Source: Latrodectus hesperus (lineage: Eukaryota; Arthropoda; Arachnida; Araneae; Theridiidae). Taken from it: a stretch of 64,000 nucleotides of DNA. This document shows, piece after piece, positions 33,441 to 47,860 of this stretch. The translations under genes and the position numbers were made by a program. The stretch covers positions 91,878,773-91,942,772 of the forward strand of contig CM075853.1 in the NCBI GenBank assembly GCA_037975125.1, in the 5' to 3' direction. Each line of letters starts with the position of its first letter. Position 1 is the stretch's first letter. The notes beneath the pieces are model-generated. The model made no database searches. It was not told the DNA's origin and saw only the letters and a list, made by a program, of their open reading frames with translations.

Positions 33441-36400
33441 ACATGAGCTAATAAAATTATCTTTCCATGATAAAGAAAACTCCAATTTATTTAAATGTAA
33501 GTTATAATGTGTCTTTTGACTTTAAATATTAATTTTCACCTTTGCTCATATTATTTCAATTATATACATTTTTCAAGAATTTTCAAAACTTATAAAAAAT
33601 AAAAATATGTTGTGACATTAAAACGTAACATGCAGTAACAATCCTTTTATTAATAAGGTTGGTTTTTTATATTTATTGATAAGACTTTCCATGAATGATA
33701 AATCAGTCTTTTTTATTTATAATTTTTATGCCTTTTTTCTTTTTTTATATCTTTATGCCTTTTTAGTTACTTTAAAACCTCATAGCATAATGTTTAAAAT
33801 AAAATAATGACAAAAGTACATTTTAACTTTTCCATATTAGTTTTTATCATAAAAAAATGAATTTTTCATTCGGGAGAATAGTTTAAGAATACATTATTGA
33901 CCACCACATTTACTAGAAAGTAGAGCAAATAGCAAACTAATACTGACTGTAATTTGTATTAAAGAGTTATAAATATCAATAGAATTAAACAGCATAAGAA
34001 ATTAAAAATTATAATATAAGGAATAATATAAATGAAAAAGTATCAGAAATGTGTGTTAACGTATTCAATAATATTTGAAATTTTGTCAAATTTATTATAT
34101 GATAGTAATTTTTTTTCTTAAATTAATTAAACTATGATTGAAGTATTGATTTGCGTACGATAATAAAGTTAATATTTTAAAAACATTCTTAACATAAACT
34201 GAGAACATTTTGTAATCACCAAAGCATAACAAAGCATTTTAGAAATACTTTTTGAGGAATCACATTCACAATAAAATCTGAAATACCAAAGAAAAACAGA
34301 AGTTCAGTTTATCTTCATAAAATGAATTACAAATTCACGTACAAAATCTTTAAAGTAATGTAATCTGAGTTTTTTAAAATTCATATAAGAGGAAAAAAGA
34401 GCAATAATATCGAATTTTAGTTGCTGTAAATATTTCAAAAACAAAATTCTGTAGTAAATATAATTTCTAGCTGATGAATAATATACTACTCTCAGTCTAA
34501 AATGATGCATTTCAAATAACAGATCACATAAGAAAAAGTATTTTAACTTATCAATAAATAAAGAATAAAAAAGGGAATGGTAATAATACAAAAAAATCTC
34601 CTACGTTTCTTAATATGAATTTCCTACAAAAAACATAAATTTGATTTTGAACTTTATTTATTATTAATGAATTAAATGTAAGCATTTTTGTAATTTGTTT
34701 ATGTAAGACCAAAATATACTTATAGTTGTAAAAATATTATCATAGATGTTTAGATAGTCTTCAATATATTGTTTTTCTATGAAAATCAACAATACATTTG
34801 AACAAATAAAATTGAATAAGTTGATGCAGAAAATGTCTCCTCATAAATATGGCGATAAAAATTATTTCGAAAACTCAGTGCTTTTTTTTAAATATTTACG
34901 TACTAACAAACTATTTTGATTAAATATTTAAACTTGGTTGGCTCAATGGAATGAATATAACTAACTATAAAAAATATTTAGCAAAATAATCTTTATCCTA
35001 AAACTTATAATTTGACAAATTCATTTCTTAGTCCTTATAAGGAGAATAAAAGTTTTAAAATTCATTTATTTGTTATATAAAGTTACATACGTTAAATTGC
35101 CACAATAACTCATTTTATTATAAACATTTCATGAAAATAATAAAAATATTTTTGTGACACAGAAGTTACTTTCTAATTTTGAAATTCAAAAAGCAAAATT
35201 TTGTCTTCTTTAAAAATTGTAGTAATTTTTCTACAATAACACACATGACAGGTATTTCTGAAACTATTATACTATTATAATTATAACCACATTTTATAAT
35301 CATGTATACGCATAAAGCTTTCGAAAATTTTACAGGTTTTTCATATTCATTATGCTAAAATTATGTGAATTTACGTGAAGAAAAAAAAATTGTTTTTTAT
35401 GTAAAAAGTTTCTTGTGTTTAAAATGTTTTCTGCAGTTAACGGTATGATTACGCAATTGGATAAATGATAATATAATTGTAATTGTTTTTTTTTCATTTT
35501 TGTACATTTCAACCACATTTAACAAACTTTTTTAATGGTGAACTTTTAGCTAATAATTTGAATATGGGAAGAATTTTAAATTTTAATTTAAAAAAGTTTA
35601 AGTATCATTACGGCATTTAAGTTTTGAAAAATTAAGTTTTTATTAAGTTTTATTAAAGTATTTTTACTGCATTTTTTACAGTGTTGAGCATAATGCTATA
35701 TTTTGTTGAGTTTTACATTTCTTAGAACTTGGTCTTAATAAATAATTCATTCATCTCATTACATAAATGACACGTGAAATTAACATAGATTATAGAGCAT
35801 CATATAGAACTAAACACAGATTTTATTTTAATAATAGTTTCTTCTAACTAAATAATTGAAGTATTTTGTATCAGTAATTAAATATGAATTTAAATAAATT
35901 CAATTAAAAGTTTATTGCACTTTATCAGTTTTCATTAATTCAGATTTGATAAATCCCATTTAAGTATCATTGAAGAATTAGATGCATTCAAGCTGTGAAT
36001 TGAGTTTATAAACCATTAATTATTATATTTAATGTAACCAAATTGTATGAATAAATTTTCTTGATTATCTTATAAATTAAAGGAATAAATTACGTTAATA
36101 AATATCTTATAAATGCATATACGCTTAAAATATTTCCATAAGCTTTTTTTCTATTTTAAAAAATGAAGAATACATTTATTAAATTTAAAATGTTTCTGAA
36201 TTTATGTATCTTATTTGCAAAGTTGTTTGTTTTTATAATGCTTATTTTAGAGATTCCTTCATTTTTGAATTATGAGCACTTAATTACAGTACTTGAAATT
36301 CAAGTGATTTTCATATAAAAATATCTATTCTCCAAAAAAAAGGAACACATTAAGCAATATTATGTATAGTTAAACGAAATAATTCATCTATAAAATCATT

Positions 36401-39204
36401 TATTGCTTTTCCACCAAAAATTAGTTGACGTTTATAATCTTACATTTATTCTATCTTTATATTATTGTAGATTATTTTTCAAAATTTTAAGTTTGTTTTA
36501 ATAATTGCTGACTCGCAATTATTTGTCTGACTAATTTCTGCAATAAAATTAGTAAGATTCTTGGATTTCCTATATTTTAATTTAGAAACATATGCATTTT
36601 TCTTATTAATTTTTCTCTTTTTATAGTGTACATGTTTGCAGATTAATACTTTTTATATTACCATACTGTACAATATAATAGTAAAAGATTATTCAGTTGG
36701 AATTTTAAAACCAATAGGAAAATATATTTTTATATATATTTCAATTGAAATATTTTTTTTATTCTTTTTAATAGAAATGCAAAATATTTCCCATACTTTC
36801 ATTTTTCTTCCAATGTTATAAAAATATGTTTTTTTTTTGTTATTAAATTTGTATATTACTTTTATGCAAAGATTTAGTTAAAGGAAACAAATTATTCAAA
36901 ATAAAAATATCTATCTATACTGAATATAATATTCTTTTCAGAAAAAAATGAAAAAATGATAAAAGAGATTTAATGATAGAAGTAGAAAGAAAACATATTG
37001 ATGCTAAAAATATACCATTTGGTTTTTAGAACATAAATGGATGTCAATTTTGGAAGAACTTTAAAATGCATGAATTAAAATATTTAATAGGATTTATGTA
37101 GTTTTTATGAAGGATAAGTTTAATATTTAAGAGCTTATACATTTACCTCAAACCTTTGGGGAATTGTATAAATAAAGAACACACTTTCCTACTATAATTG
37201 AAGTTTAATGATCCGATAGTGACATTGACTTTTCAGTGAATAAATTTATTCTGTAAATTAAAGGAATCTATATATTTATTTTTGAAAGAAAGTCTGAGAT
37301 AACTTAAATAAATACTATTTTCACAATTAAAACATCAATATTAAATATTATAATCAAAATTAAAATAATTTTATCAGTTATTATAATAAAAAATACCCAA
37401 GAGATAGAAATATTTTATTAATACAATATTTGTTTAAGAAGTAAAGTTTTATATTTATGTCCTTACATCTTAAATATAGATAAATATTAAAAAAGTAGAA
37501 TGTTTTTGTAACATATTTTAATACAACTCATGTGTATAAATGTTGATAAATTTATACAAACTTATTTTAAATATGCTGGTACTATTTATGCTTTATTTTA
37601 CGATATCCTTCCTATTTCCAACATTAAAATTTATTTCATATCAAATTTACAGGAGTATAATTCTTTTTTTTATGTTCTTCAGTGTAAAACTAATTAAATT
37701 CAATAAGTAGACAGTTTTCTTGAAATATATTTTACAGATTTCTTTTTTATTGATTGTATGTGTTTTTACTTTATTCATTAAAAAATAATTTACACTATTC
37801 TTAATTAATTATACATTTATTAATTAAGAACATTTATAAGATATTTTTATCAAAATTTTTTGTTTACATTTGACATAGCATTCATGATTATCATAAAGCT
37901 TTTAATCTTTATTGATATTTTACATATTTATAAAGCTGCTTCGTTTTAAGTTCCTCCTTGAATTTTCATTCCTATCATTCTATCAATTTTGTTAAAAGTA
38001 CGCTTAAAAAATTAGGCATTGTGTGTCAAACTTTATCAGCTAGATTAATAAATTTTATCAACTAGATATAATTTAGAAAACATTTTATCTTTTTATATAT
38101 TTATTTAGGATTGAAAGAAAAAAACTTTCGTTTGGTTATCTCAATTTTCCTAATACTTAGTTGCAGATATACTATAGTATTTTTAGCATTCAGTTCAATC
38201 TTTAAACCACTACTTTTCTTTAATTATACAATAATTTAAAAAACTAACTGTTAATCATCAAATATTTTACAGGTACATTACAAGTTAATACAACTAATTA
38301 TCCTCTGCACTTACAGATAATAAATGGATTTAGTAATACTGGTTATATTAGTTGATGTTTCTTTAAGATTTTGACATACAAAGCATTCTGTTTTTATTAC
38401 AATAAATAAAAATAAACGACATGTTTTATGCTCTTGTAATGGCAAAAAATGGATTTTAATTTTAGTCTTTAAATATAAAATTAATATTTATTTTAAAATT
38501 TATGCTTTATATGCAATCCAAAATTTTACATCTACACACTTTCAGTTAATAGGATTTTAAATATTAAACTTGTCTAATAATTCTTTATGAATTTTGAATT
38601 GCTCAAGTTTAAATGCATCAAAATAAATTATTTTTGGTTATTTAATCAAATAGCTTTTGCACAGAAAGATTAAATTAATTAGATTATTTTAGTCTAACTA
38701 AATAGATTATTTGATTGTCTGGCGAAAATAATTAGTTATATTAACTTCAGTCAATTTAATCAATTTTTAAAAACACTAAATAGAATATCTTAAATCAAAT
38801 TAAACAATTAAATAGAATTGAAAGATAAATATCTTTTTATATTACCTTCATTTTAGAATATGATTATATTCTATAATGAAATGATGCAGACTTTGTTTAT
38901 TTTTGAAGTTGGTAAAACATATTGAATGTACTTCAGAGTGGATAGGACTTCGTATAAATCTATTCTTACTGTAAGTAAAGACAAATATAATATGAAAATA
39001 GAAGATACTTTTTTGGATGATTAAGACAAATCATAGAGTTGGCAATTATTAAATTTTAAAATGTTTGATTAAAATTCCACTTGAATATTTCGTAATATAC
39101 AAGAAAATTTTAAAAAATAATACTAAAGGACAAAATTTCAAATATTCGTATCAAAGCTTAAGCCGTGAGTGGAAATGATAAATATATCACTTTTATAATT
39201 GGTA
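33441..39204. other. AT-rich non-coding stretch
   Basis: Nearly 6 kb without a recognisable exon or repeat; open frames at 34304-34591, 35330-35518 and 36636-36821 look random. Confidence 0.5.
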
Positions 39205-39451
39205 CAGGTGCTGTATAATTCATGATTCTAAATTCTGAAATTTTTTGGCGATGTCGAAATGTTGCCAAGATGACGTAACGTGACGTGCTCGATGACGTAA
39301 ATACTAGGGTTACCAAAACAGAATTTTCTGCATAATTCTTATTGGTCTTGATATGTATGACGGAATAAAAACGAGGTTGCTAGATACATAAGAAAATCTG
39401 CCAAAAAGTCACCAATCTCAGAATTTGGCATCATGGATTATATTTCACCTG
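39205..39451. mobile_element. MITE with Tc1/mariner-type ends
   Basis: A 247-bp element with terminal inverted repeats of about 38 bp; roughly 31 of 38 bases match between the left end (CAGGTGCTGTATAATTCATG...) and the reverse complement of the right end (CAGGTGAAATATAATCCATG...). TA precedes the left end; the right flank is TG, perhaps a mutated TA. There is no coding capacity. The interior is GC-richer than the surroundings and carries three TGACGT motifs. Confidence 0.82.
39271..39300. promoter_or_regulatory. Cluster of three CRE-like TGACGT motifs inside the MITE
   Basis: TGACGTAA (39271), TGACGTGC (39281) and TGACGTAA (39293) on the same strand within 30 bp. These resemble binding sites of CREB/ATF-type bZIP factors; function here is unknown. 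Confidence 0.55.
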
Positions 39452-41559
39452 TGTCTTATAATTTTTATATTTAATAATTTCTACTATATTTAACAAAAAG
39501 TAAAGTCTTACAGCTTTTGTTTGCTATTTCATATTGTCTACTTAAATTTTATAATTAAAAATTGAATTTCATTGATTTTGCAACCAAATATAAATATGCT
39601 TTTTATACTCAGAAGCAATTTATTTACAGAGATTCGTTTACCCTTTAAACTTAAGCAACATTGTATTCTAATATAGCTACAAAAACGTTAGTAAAAAACA
39701 TGATTTTTTTCTGTGTATATTTTAGAGATATTATATCCATTATACAATAAATTATTGATTATTTTAAGCTATACGGAGAAATTCATTCATTGAAATATTA
39801 AAGGTTATAAAAAAATTCCCTAGATTTTGACATATAAATTTTCAATGCAAAATTACAATGATTTTCTTTTGAAAAATGCACCAAAGTCGAGGTAAAGTAT
39901 AAAAAAATATATAAAAAGAACACAATTTTTGTAAAACAAGTAACAAGTAATTATAATTCTTATACATAATTTCTTTAAAACTATATGAACATTTAATAAT
40001 TTTTAAAGTTTCCATTTTGATGATTATATTTTACAGCACCAATAATAACGTTTAAACAAAAACAATAAAATACTTAAAAAATAAGTACAATTTAAGTGAT
40101 AAGGAATTAACGTGTAAAAATTATTAAATAATGTTATTTTGGAGATTAAATACAAAGATAATCGTTAAAAATGTCCTTTTTTTGTTTAATTATTGAATTT
40201 ATAGATTTGCATTTTTCATACAATATTTTTTTCCCTAAATTTAATGTTTTCATTAAAATGTTAATATTTTAAAGAAATTATCCTTAAAACAAATTTTAGA
40301 AAAATATTATTTATTGACCATGAATAGATTTTTAAAAAATAGTTTTAAAATAATAAAATATAGGTGTAAAATTGTCATTGTAATATTTAAATATATATTT
40401 TAACTAAACCTTTGTGCAAGGTGGAACATTAAAATAAAAAGAATTGAAACTGGATAATTTTGTTACACTCAGATAAGGAGCTCCCAATTCTTTTTATTTT
40501 CAACTAAAAAGAAAATGCAACCAATCTTGAGCATTTATCAAGTCGAAATCCACTTATACAAAGTTGTTTTTAGAATATTACGTAAGATTCACACTTTGAT
40601 AGTCTAACAACAAAATGTGGCAAATAGATTTTCTGTGTTACGTTTGTTTTATAAAAGCAAACCGTTTTTATAAAATATGGTTTCAGTATTTCTTACTGAA
40701 AGCTACTTTAGGCTTTAAGGAACAATTTCACCAAAACAATGCAAAACAATCTTTTGTAACATTTCTAGAATTTAGTTTGAATGAGTTTTTTTCTCCTTTT
40801 TTTATGTTTTTAAATCCTTAAAACTGCTTTGTTTAAGCGAAATGTTCATATCTGTTTTTTTTTCTTAATCTTTGATTTCTTGTTTAAGAAGAACCTTTTG
40901 ATATAATTTTTTGAGCCATCAATATTCATCGATATAATATTTTTACAAATAAATGTCATTGGGAAAAATTAATTATTCCAATAGTTTGAAGAAATATATA
41001 GTATCGCTCTTTTCTCTTTTATCTGAAAGAAAGGAAATTAAAAATACAACTCTAGAAAATGGATCTTCTTGTCCGTAAATTAAATTCGTGTTATTTTGAT
41101 ACATAATTTATTTTTTGTTTAAGATAAGCAGTTTTTCTCATGAACGTTGATGTTAATATAATAAATGCAAATAATAACATATTTTAAAAATGAATTCCAT
41201 ATTTGTTAAGAATATTTTATTTTAATCTGTAACATAAATGCAAAAATTTAAAAAAAGAAACAAAAAAATAAAATAAAAAAAACATTTGCTTTTATTATGA
41301 AATGAATAAAAATTTAATGGGTGTAAAATATAAAGTATTTTCTACTTTTATAAATGATTAAAAATTGCAATCCTTTTGAATAATCCATCTTTGAATTTTT
41401 GTGTGTTACAATCTGTAACCATCCATGCATTGTTTACTTCAATCTGATGAAGCAGGAAAGAAAAAATTACATTTTTTATTGTGTTACCTTTCATCATGGT
41501 TATAGATATGAAATATTGTTACAAAGCTTGTAAATATTTTTTTGGATTCGTCATGAGAT
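39452..41559. other. AT-rich non-coding stretch
   Basis: Nothing recognised; the open frame at 40615-40821 has no domain. Confidence 0.5.
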
Positions 41560-41830
41560 ATCTCAGACAGATCCGAACTCAGGTTCTAAGGGGAAAAATC
41601 GAGAGGTATATGCATGCGTTAAGACCTGCTTATCCAGTGATATGGCGGCTTTCAGACCACTTGGCGAGATCCTTAATGACCATTTGGCGAGATCCTTGGC
41701 AATATTTGATTTGTTAGAAAGTTCAAACGATAAGTCCTGTGATTGTTAAGAGTTTATTTCATTGACTTTCAAATAACACGAATCTCGAATCTCGGCACAA
41801 TATATTTTGCTGCTCGCATGTCAGGGTAAA
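41560..41830. repeat. GC-richer island with a 23-bp tandem duplication
   Basis: GACCACTTGGCGAGATCCTTAAT (41655-41677) is followed directly by GACCATTTGGCGAGATCCTTGGC (41678-41700). The open frame 41481-41717 across it has no known domain. Probably part of an old retroelement or solo LTR; not identified. Confidence 0.5.
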
Positions 41831-42770
41831 TATAAAGATTGACTGGTTGCCTTGTAATTGTTATACATTTTGTTGTACAAAACATTGTAATAATAGGATT
41901 CCTGGAAAGGAATTCATATTCATTCTTGAAATGTCTTGACTGTTATTTCTATGAAATTTTTTGTTAATATTTTTACAGTAATCTTTTTTTCAAAACTTTG
42001 ACTTATTGAAAGTTGATACTTCTCAAGCATATAATTCTGATGTTGACTTTCAACTACAATAAATACGATGCAATCCCTGACAAATCAAATTAAAAAAGAA
42101 TTTCCAATGGTATCTTACCATTTTATCTACTTGGTCAACAATTTTTTCAGACTTGAATGTAATTTTCTTACTTTGAATATTTGATTTATTAACATTATTA
42201 AATTAGTAAACGCTATTCTGCTTAGTAAAAGAATAGCTCTTTCATTCAATTATCCGTCATTTTAACGACTTTTAACAATTAATATTTCAACCTTAGCGTC
42301 AATATATTATGAAAATTATGAAGGTTTTAAATTCACCCAGAGAGCAAATCAGTTGGCACAATTCCTTTCTTGATATCCAGTCTTATTAATATGAACTTTT
42401 GATAGGTCATTTTCCAGTCGGATGCATATAAATTTACAGCTTATTTTTTCTATATTATAGTACTGATCAAAGAAATTACAAGTGTATGTTGTCTGAAATC
42501 CCTTTTAATCTATTCGAAAGTGTTATAATAATTATACACAAATCTTACAAATAGAGGGAGCAATATTCTCTCCGCCAATGTATATTCATTTCAAGCAAAA
42601 AATTTAAATTTCTTCAAATCCTTCCTTGCACCAAATGTTGATTGGGATTTTTCAGTGGATTAAATGTTCATTGGCAAAAGAAATAAGCATTCCTTATATC
42701 TTATATAGTATTATTATTAGTGCAGATTGCAAAGGAAAGAAGAAACACAATTTTGGTATCAAATTGCTGC
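41831..42770. other. AT-rich stretch left of the assembly gap
   Basis: Searched on the minus strand for the missing cassette 5 Ig exon; no DPPF, tryptophan or Y-x-C-R-V landmark was found. Confidence 0.5.
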
Positions 42771-43270
42771 NNNNNNNNNNNNNNNNNNNNNNNNNNNNNN
42801 NNNNNNNNNNNNNNNNNNNNNNNNNNNNNNNNNNNNNNNNNNNNNNNNNNNNNNNNNNNNNNNNNNNNNNNNNNNNNNNNNNNNNNNNNNNNNNNNNNNN
42901 NNNNNNNNNNNNNNNNNNNNNNNNNNNNNNNNNNNNNNNNNNNNNNNNNNNNNNNNNNNNNNNNNNNNNNNNNNNNNNNNNNNNNNNNNNNNNNNNNNNN
43001 NNNNNNNNNNNNNNNNNNNNNNNNNNNNNNNNNNNNNNNNNNNNNNNNNNNNNNNNNNNNNNNNNNNNNNNNNNNNNNNNNNNNNNNNNNNNNNNNNNNN
43101 NNNNNNNNNNNNNNNNNNNNNNNNNNNNNNNNNNNNNNNNNNNNNNNNNNNNNNNNNNNNNNNNNNNNNNNNNNNNNNNNNNNNNNNNNNNNNNNNNNNN
43201 NNNNNNNNNNNNNNNNNNNNNNNNNNNNNNNNNNNNNNNNNNNNNNNNNNNNNNNNNNNNNNNNNNNNNN
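42771..43270. other. Assembly gap of exactly 500 N
   Basis: A run of exactly 500 unknown bases, which looks like a fixed-size scaffolding placeholder, so the true length is unknown. It sits 0.9-1.4 kb downstream of the cassette 5 signal exon on the minus strand, close to where the Ig exon of that cassette is expected (1.6-2.5 kb in the other cassettes). Open frames spanning it have no meaning. Confidence 0.98.
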
Positions 43271-44170
43271 AATTTTTCATAGTAAATTAGTTTGACTATT
43301 TTAATAATAAGTATCCTTTATGGAGACAAGTACGAAGTACATTTAAAGTTAAATGAGGATCATTACTATTAAATAACGTAACATGAATTAAATATGCATT
43401 CTCTATATCCCTTAATTTTCATAAACACAAAATTAAGCTTTTTTCTTCTTTTTTTGTTAGTTTACCTATTTTCTTCATTTTTAAATGACTGCAAACATCT
43501 CTGAAAATTTTATATACTAATTTCCGTTATGATTGTGTTTTTATAAACATTTTAAATGCCAAATTAAATTATGTTAGCTCTTGAATTGAGAAAGATAAAC
43601 AAGTAATACAAAATTCTCCTGCAGAATTAAGACAGAACAGACTTGATATATAAGAAAAAAGTATCCCTATTTACATACACTGCAAAATTTTGGAATCTCA
43701 TATTACATTTTAAGTGATTTTAAAATAATTATTATTTGTTTAAGTATTCTATATATTAATCGGAAATATTACCCTTGACTGGAATTGTTACACATTAGCC
43801 TATAGTTAGTTAGCTATACAATATTTTAAACACTAATTCCGTACATTTAATGCATATATAAAATTAAAAGTAGAATAATGGAAATAATACACTTCTATAA
43901 AAACATTCTTAATACTTTTATTTTAATACATTAACTTTAATTATAAATATTGAATCAAATTAACTTGATAGAATAATGCTAAACTAATTCATTGTGTGTA
44001 CAAAACTTCTGAATTTCAAAAATCAAAACCATTGATCCAATGACGCCTGTAAGCCTAATTTGATGTTTATAACTAGATATACATTAAATATAATTTAATT
44101 TAGAGTTAAAGACTGCATGCAATGAAATATTTAAGTTTAATAAAAATGATTATGGAAATCAGATACATAC
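43271..44170. other. Start of the cassette 5 intron, no visible exon
   Basis: AT-rich sequence between the gap and the cassette 5 donor. No Ig landmark (W-K-D or Y-x-C-R-V) was seen on the minus strand and no repeat was recognised. Confidence 0.5.
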
Positions 44171-44234
44171 CTATGGCTTTTGAAAATGTGCAGAGCATAA
44201 GAATCATCACGAAAGGCATCCATTTTACTTTCAT
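44171..44234 (-). CDS. Cassette 5 first coding exon: signal peptide (Ig exon not found)
   Basis: First exon with ATG at 44234, 21 codons beginning MKVKWMPFVMILMLCTFSKA, plus one base before donor G|GTATGT. The core MPFVMILMLCTFS is strongly hydrophobic and SKA is a plausible cleavage motif. The start was chosen as the most upstream ATG in frame; the internal ATG at codon 6 would also give a signal peptide. The promoter element lies 262 bp upstream (44496-44509). No Ig exon is visible in the next 3 kb on the minus strand; the 500-N gap begins 900 bp downstream and is the likely site of the missing exon. Confidence 0.72.
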
Positions 44235-44495
44235 TCTCCGTTTTCAATGTAAACTATTTTATCGTAGGAAGGGTTTATAAGTAGTTTGTTATTTATGATT
44301 TATATATAGGTACTTTTATATATCTTAAAATATATGAAAACGTTTTAATTTATATTGTGCATAAATTCAGTAACAGATATCAACTATCATATTTCTTAAC
44401 ATCAAGCGATTCTTTACATGTACTGAGATAGTCTTGATAAGTGACGCTTTGATCGACAATGGTTTAAAATCAGAAATAAACACTTTTGTGGTATA

Positions 44496-44509
44496 CTAGC
44501 GCCACATAG
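44496..44509 (-). promoter_or_regulatory. Cassette 5 promoter element, CTATGTGGCGCTAG
   Basis: CTAGCGCCACATAG on the plus strand, 262 bp upstream of the cassette 5 ATG. With its preceding bases the coding strand reads ACACTATGTGGCGCT, the best of the four matches to the CTCF consensus as I remember it. Its presence supports cassette 5 being a real promoter even though its Ig exon is not visible. Confidence 0.72.
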
Positions 44510-47500
44510 TGTTGTGAAATGTACTTATAAGTTATTCTTCAATAAAAAATATTTTTAAAAATAAAAATGTTATGTGTGTAATTAATATTAATCAATACAA
44601 CACGAATTTTTATTTATTGGTTAAGTTAACATATTAAATTTAATAGCAATATAAAATAAATGTATATAGATTTCTTATTTAAATGTCTAAATTATAAATA
44701 ATGAAATAATATTTTCACAGACATTACAATTAGTTAATAGGCATTTTATTACTTCCTTTCATATTCAATGACATGTGAATATTAATAAAATAAATTACTA
44801 AAAAACTCAAAATAAACGAATTAAAATAAATGTAATCTGCTATTACCTGCAACAAATATAACACACATTAAGGAAATGTCATTATTGTTTCTGAAAAACA
44901 CGTATGCAAACTGATAGTATAAAGCATATTCTTTGGATTAAAATCAAATTATTTTGACCATCTAATTTTTAAAAAATTATACACTTATTTACATCATTAG
45001 TTTGTCATATACTTAACTTTTGTTTCACATCTGATAAAAGAGGAACAAACAAATTACAAGTTAAATGTATCATTATGTATAATATATAATACTAGTAATA
45101 TTTATAATAATAATAACATATAACACAAAAGTAACTCATCAAAATCAACTTTCTCATTCATTCGAAAGAATACATTTATGTGAATTGAACATTTAAAGAT
45201 GTTCGTGATATGATGATAAACTCTTTTTACTCATATTATTTTTAAATTTATATGCATTAATTTTATTACATATTTGAAAATTATATACAATATCTGTCTT
45301 GGTACAAACAAATGAATTAGAACTGTTAAATATACCATTGCCATATTAGAGATATGACAGCACAGCCAAAACAATACCGTCGTTTATTCATAACAGTGAC
45401 ATTTGTAACGTGATAGTTTAAAAGTAGCTATTAGAATCAAAATAAGAAACATTTTTTATCTTTTTTATGATTTATAAATGTTTATTTACATTTTAATTAT
45501 AACACATAAGAATTTATCTGGATACATCAGTTTGTTCAAATTTCACCCTAATGTTCAATCAACCCGATATAAATAAACGAGAATTTAAGCCTATTAAATA
45601 TGTGATGTATAATGCACATAACAACTCATTTAAAAGCAATACTATTTTCCATTCAAAGGAATAGATTTTGAATTTAGTATCAAATATATTTCTTATCATA
45701 TAACGACTTTTTCAAATATATAAAAACAGTTAAATGCTTTAATCATCAGTCAAAAATGTCACTAGGATAACACACTGTAAAGGAACACATAAAATAAATT
45801 CTGAGACCAAAGCGAAAAATTTTCTTTTTTAACGGTAAAAAATGTTTTCTATAATGTTTAATCTTTTCTTATAAAATTCAGCTCATTAACGAGAGAACAT
45901 TTATAATAAAATTAACATTTAAGTATTGATTGATTTCTGCTGTATTAGTAATTCTAAGCGATTAAATTCATTTATAAACTATCATAAATACTTTCTTCAC
46001 ATTTAAACTAAGTTTCCAGAATAACAATTATCTCATGTATATAGTATTGAAACTTTTTCACATATTTTTAGTAAAATAACAACACGAATAAATTCTTCTT
46101 AAAATTTAATTGTTGTTATACTACTTATGAATACACCATTTGTAAAATATAAAAAAGAATGCATATGTAAATAAATGAACAAATATTGAGTATATTTATA
46201 CCCTATTAAAAACGAACTCACAAAATAATAAAAATTAATTCATCATAAATTTGGAAGTTTTTACTTAAAATGTGATGACTTGAATTATATTTGAAATTGT
46301 AGATTTTGATTGAATTAGCATTCGTAAGCAAATATGGACCATAGAGTGATGAACCACACTAAATATTAGGAATTTAATAGTAAAATTATATGACTGTTCT
46401 GACATAATTTAGATTTTGAATTTATCTGATACTTTGAATACAAGTCTATTGAATTTGTTTCATCGTAAGAAATATAGAATAGGATTTTTCGATAGTTTTG
46501 CCCATTTTAAAATATTTCTTGACTTAAAAAAGGATATTCAAAAATGAATATCTCATTTATAGATCTTGTTGTAAATCGACGATTTTTAAAAAAATACGCA
46601 TAAAACGTATGATTGCGACCATTTTTTGTTACGTACTTAATGAAAAAAATGAAACCCCAAAACAAAAAATAAATAATAGTTACAAGATGCATTGAAAAAC
46701 CATCCATTTGAGTAAAATGTTTAAAGAAAAAGCAAATAGTTATATTACTCATCAATTGATCTGTAAGACCTGTAATTTTTCCTATACATTGACGATAATT
46801 GGTGCTTTAAGGATCATTTTTAGGTACATTCACCATTTAAAAACTTGTGTAACTTCAATCTTAACTTAAGCAAAAAATGCATGGATTTATATCTAATGAA
46901 AAATCATTTTAGGAATAAAATTCTTATTAATAAATTTATTGCCTAGTAATACAAATAAACAAAATCTCAAGTGTTATATCAAACGCATTATGTTTTCACG
47001 TAACGAATAATTATTGATAACAAAAACACGATTTTATGATAAAACATTTTAGGATAAATCATTAAAATTATTTTGAATCTACCACAGACCAATGAGTTAA
47101 AACAAATGATATTGCATACAATCACAAGTGCTAGTTTAATGTATACTAACAACGTTATAAATTTTCTTCAAATTTAATTCTCATTAAAATATTATATGAT
47201 TTATACAACACATTTGAATTATTAAATAAATAATTATGCAAATATCCACCAATAAAGAATCAAAGTAAAATATTCATATGGCTAAGTGTAACGTAAAATA
47301 GCAACTATGTTAAAACTACGATTTAATATTAGAAATATTAATACTATACGTTTTGCAATAAAATGATCAATTCTGTCAAAATAATTTGGTATTCTGTTAT
47401 AAACTGTAGTCAACGCATTTTATTTACAAAGATACATTCATATTGTACAAAATTATTAGTTTGTGTGAAATAAAAATCGTCTAATATTTCTGAGGATTTT

Positions 47501-47860
47501 TTTGAAGTTTATACAGCAATTTATTTCACAGTGTGATAGAAGTGAAGTCTCAAATGTAAAATATTCTCTTAATTCCCATTCATAAAGGAAATATTAAATT
47601 AACTTTTAGTTTTTCTTTTTTTATCCATTATCATTACAGTGTAATTTTAAACCATGAAATTTTAGAGTAAAATATCATGCACTTAAGGTATCAATATTTC
47701 ATTGTTAAGTTAAGTAAATTATTATGAATTGTATCATGTCTTATATATTAATATTTTATTAATACATAAGCAAAATTTTATTAATGCATAAGCATTGAAT
47801 TGGAGAAATTAGAATCGTTGCAATTTTCATAATAAATATGCATTTCTTTAAGTTCAATAC
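44510..47860. other. Spacer between cassette 4 Ig exon and cassette 5 promoter
   Basis: About 3.3 kb of AT-rich sequence. The open frame at 46507-46755 (minus) shows no domain and looks random. If cassette 4 is used, this stretch is part of the intron leading to the constant exons. Confidence 0.5.

Noticed and set aside
42626..43295. Open frames spanning the run of N
   Set aside because: They exist only because unknown bases contain no stop codons.
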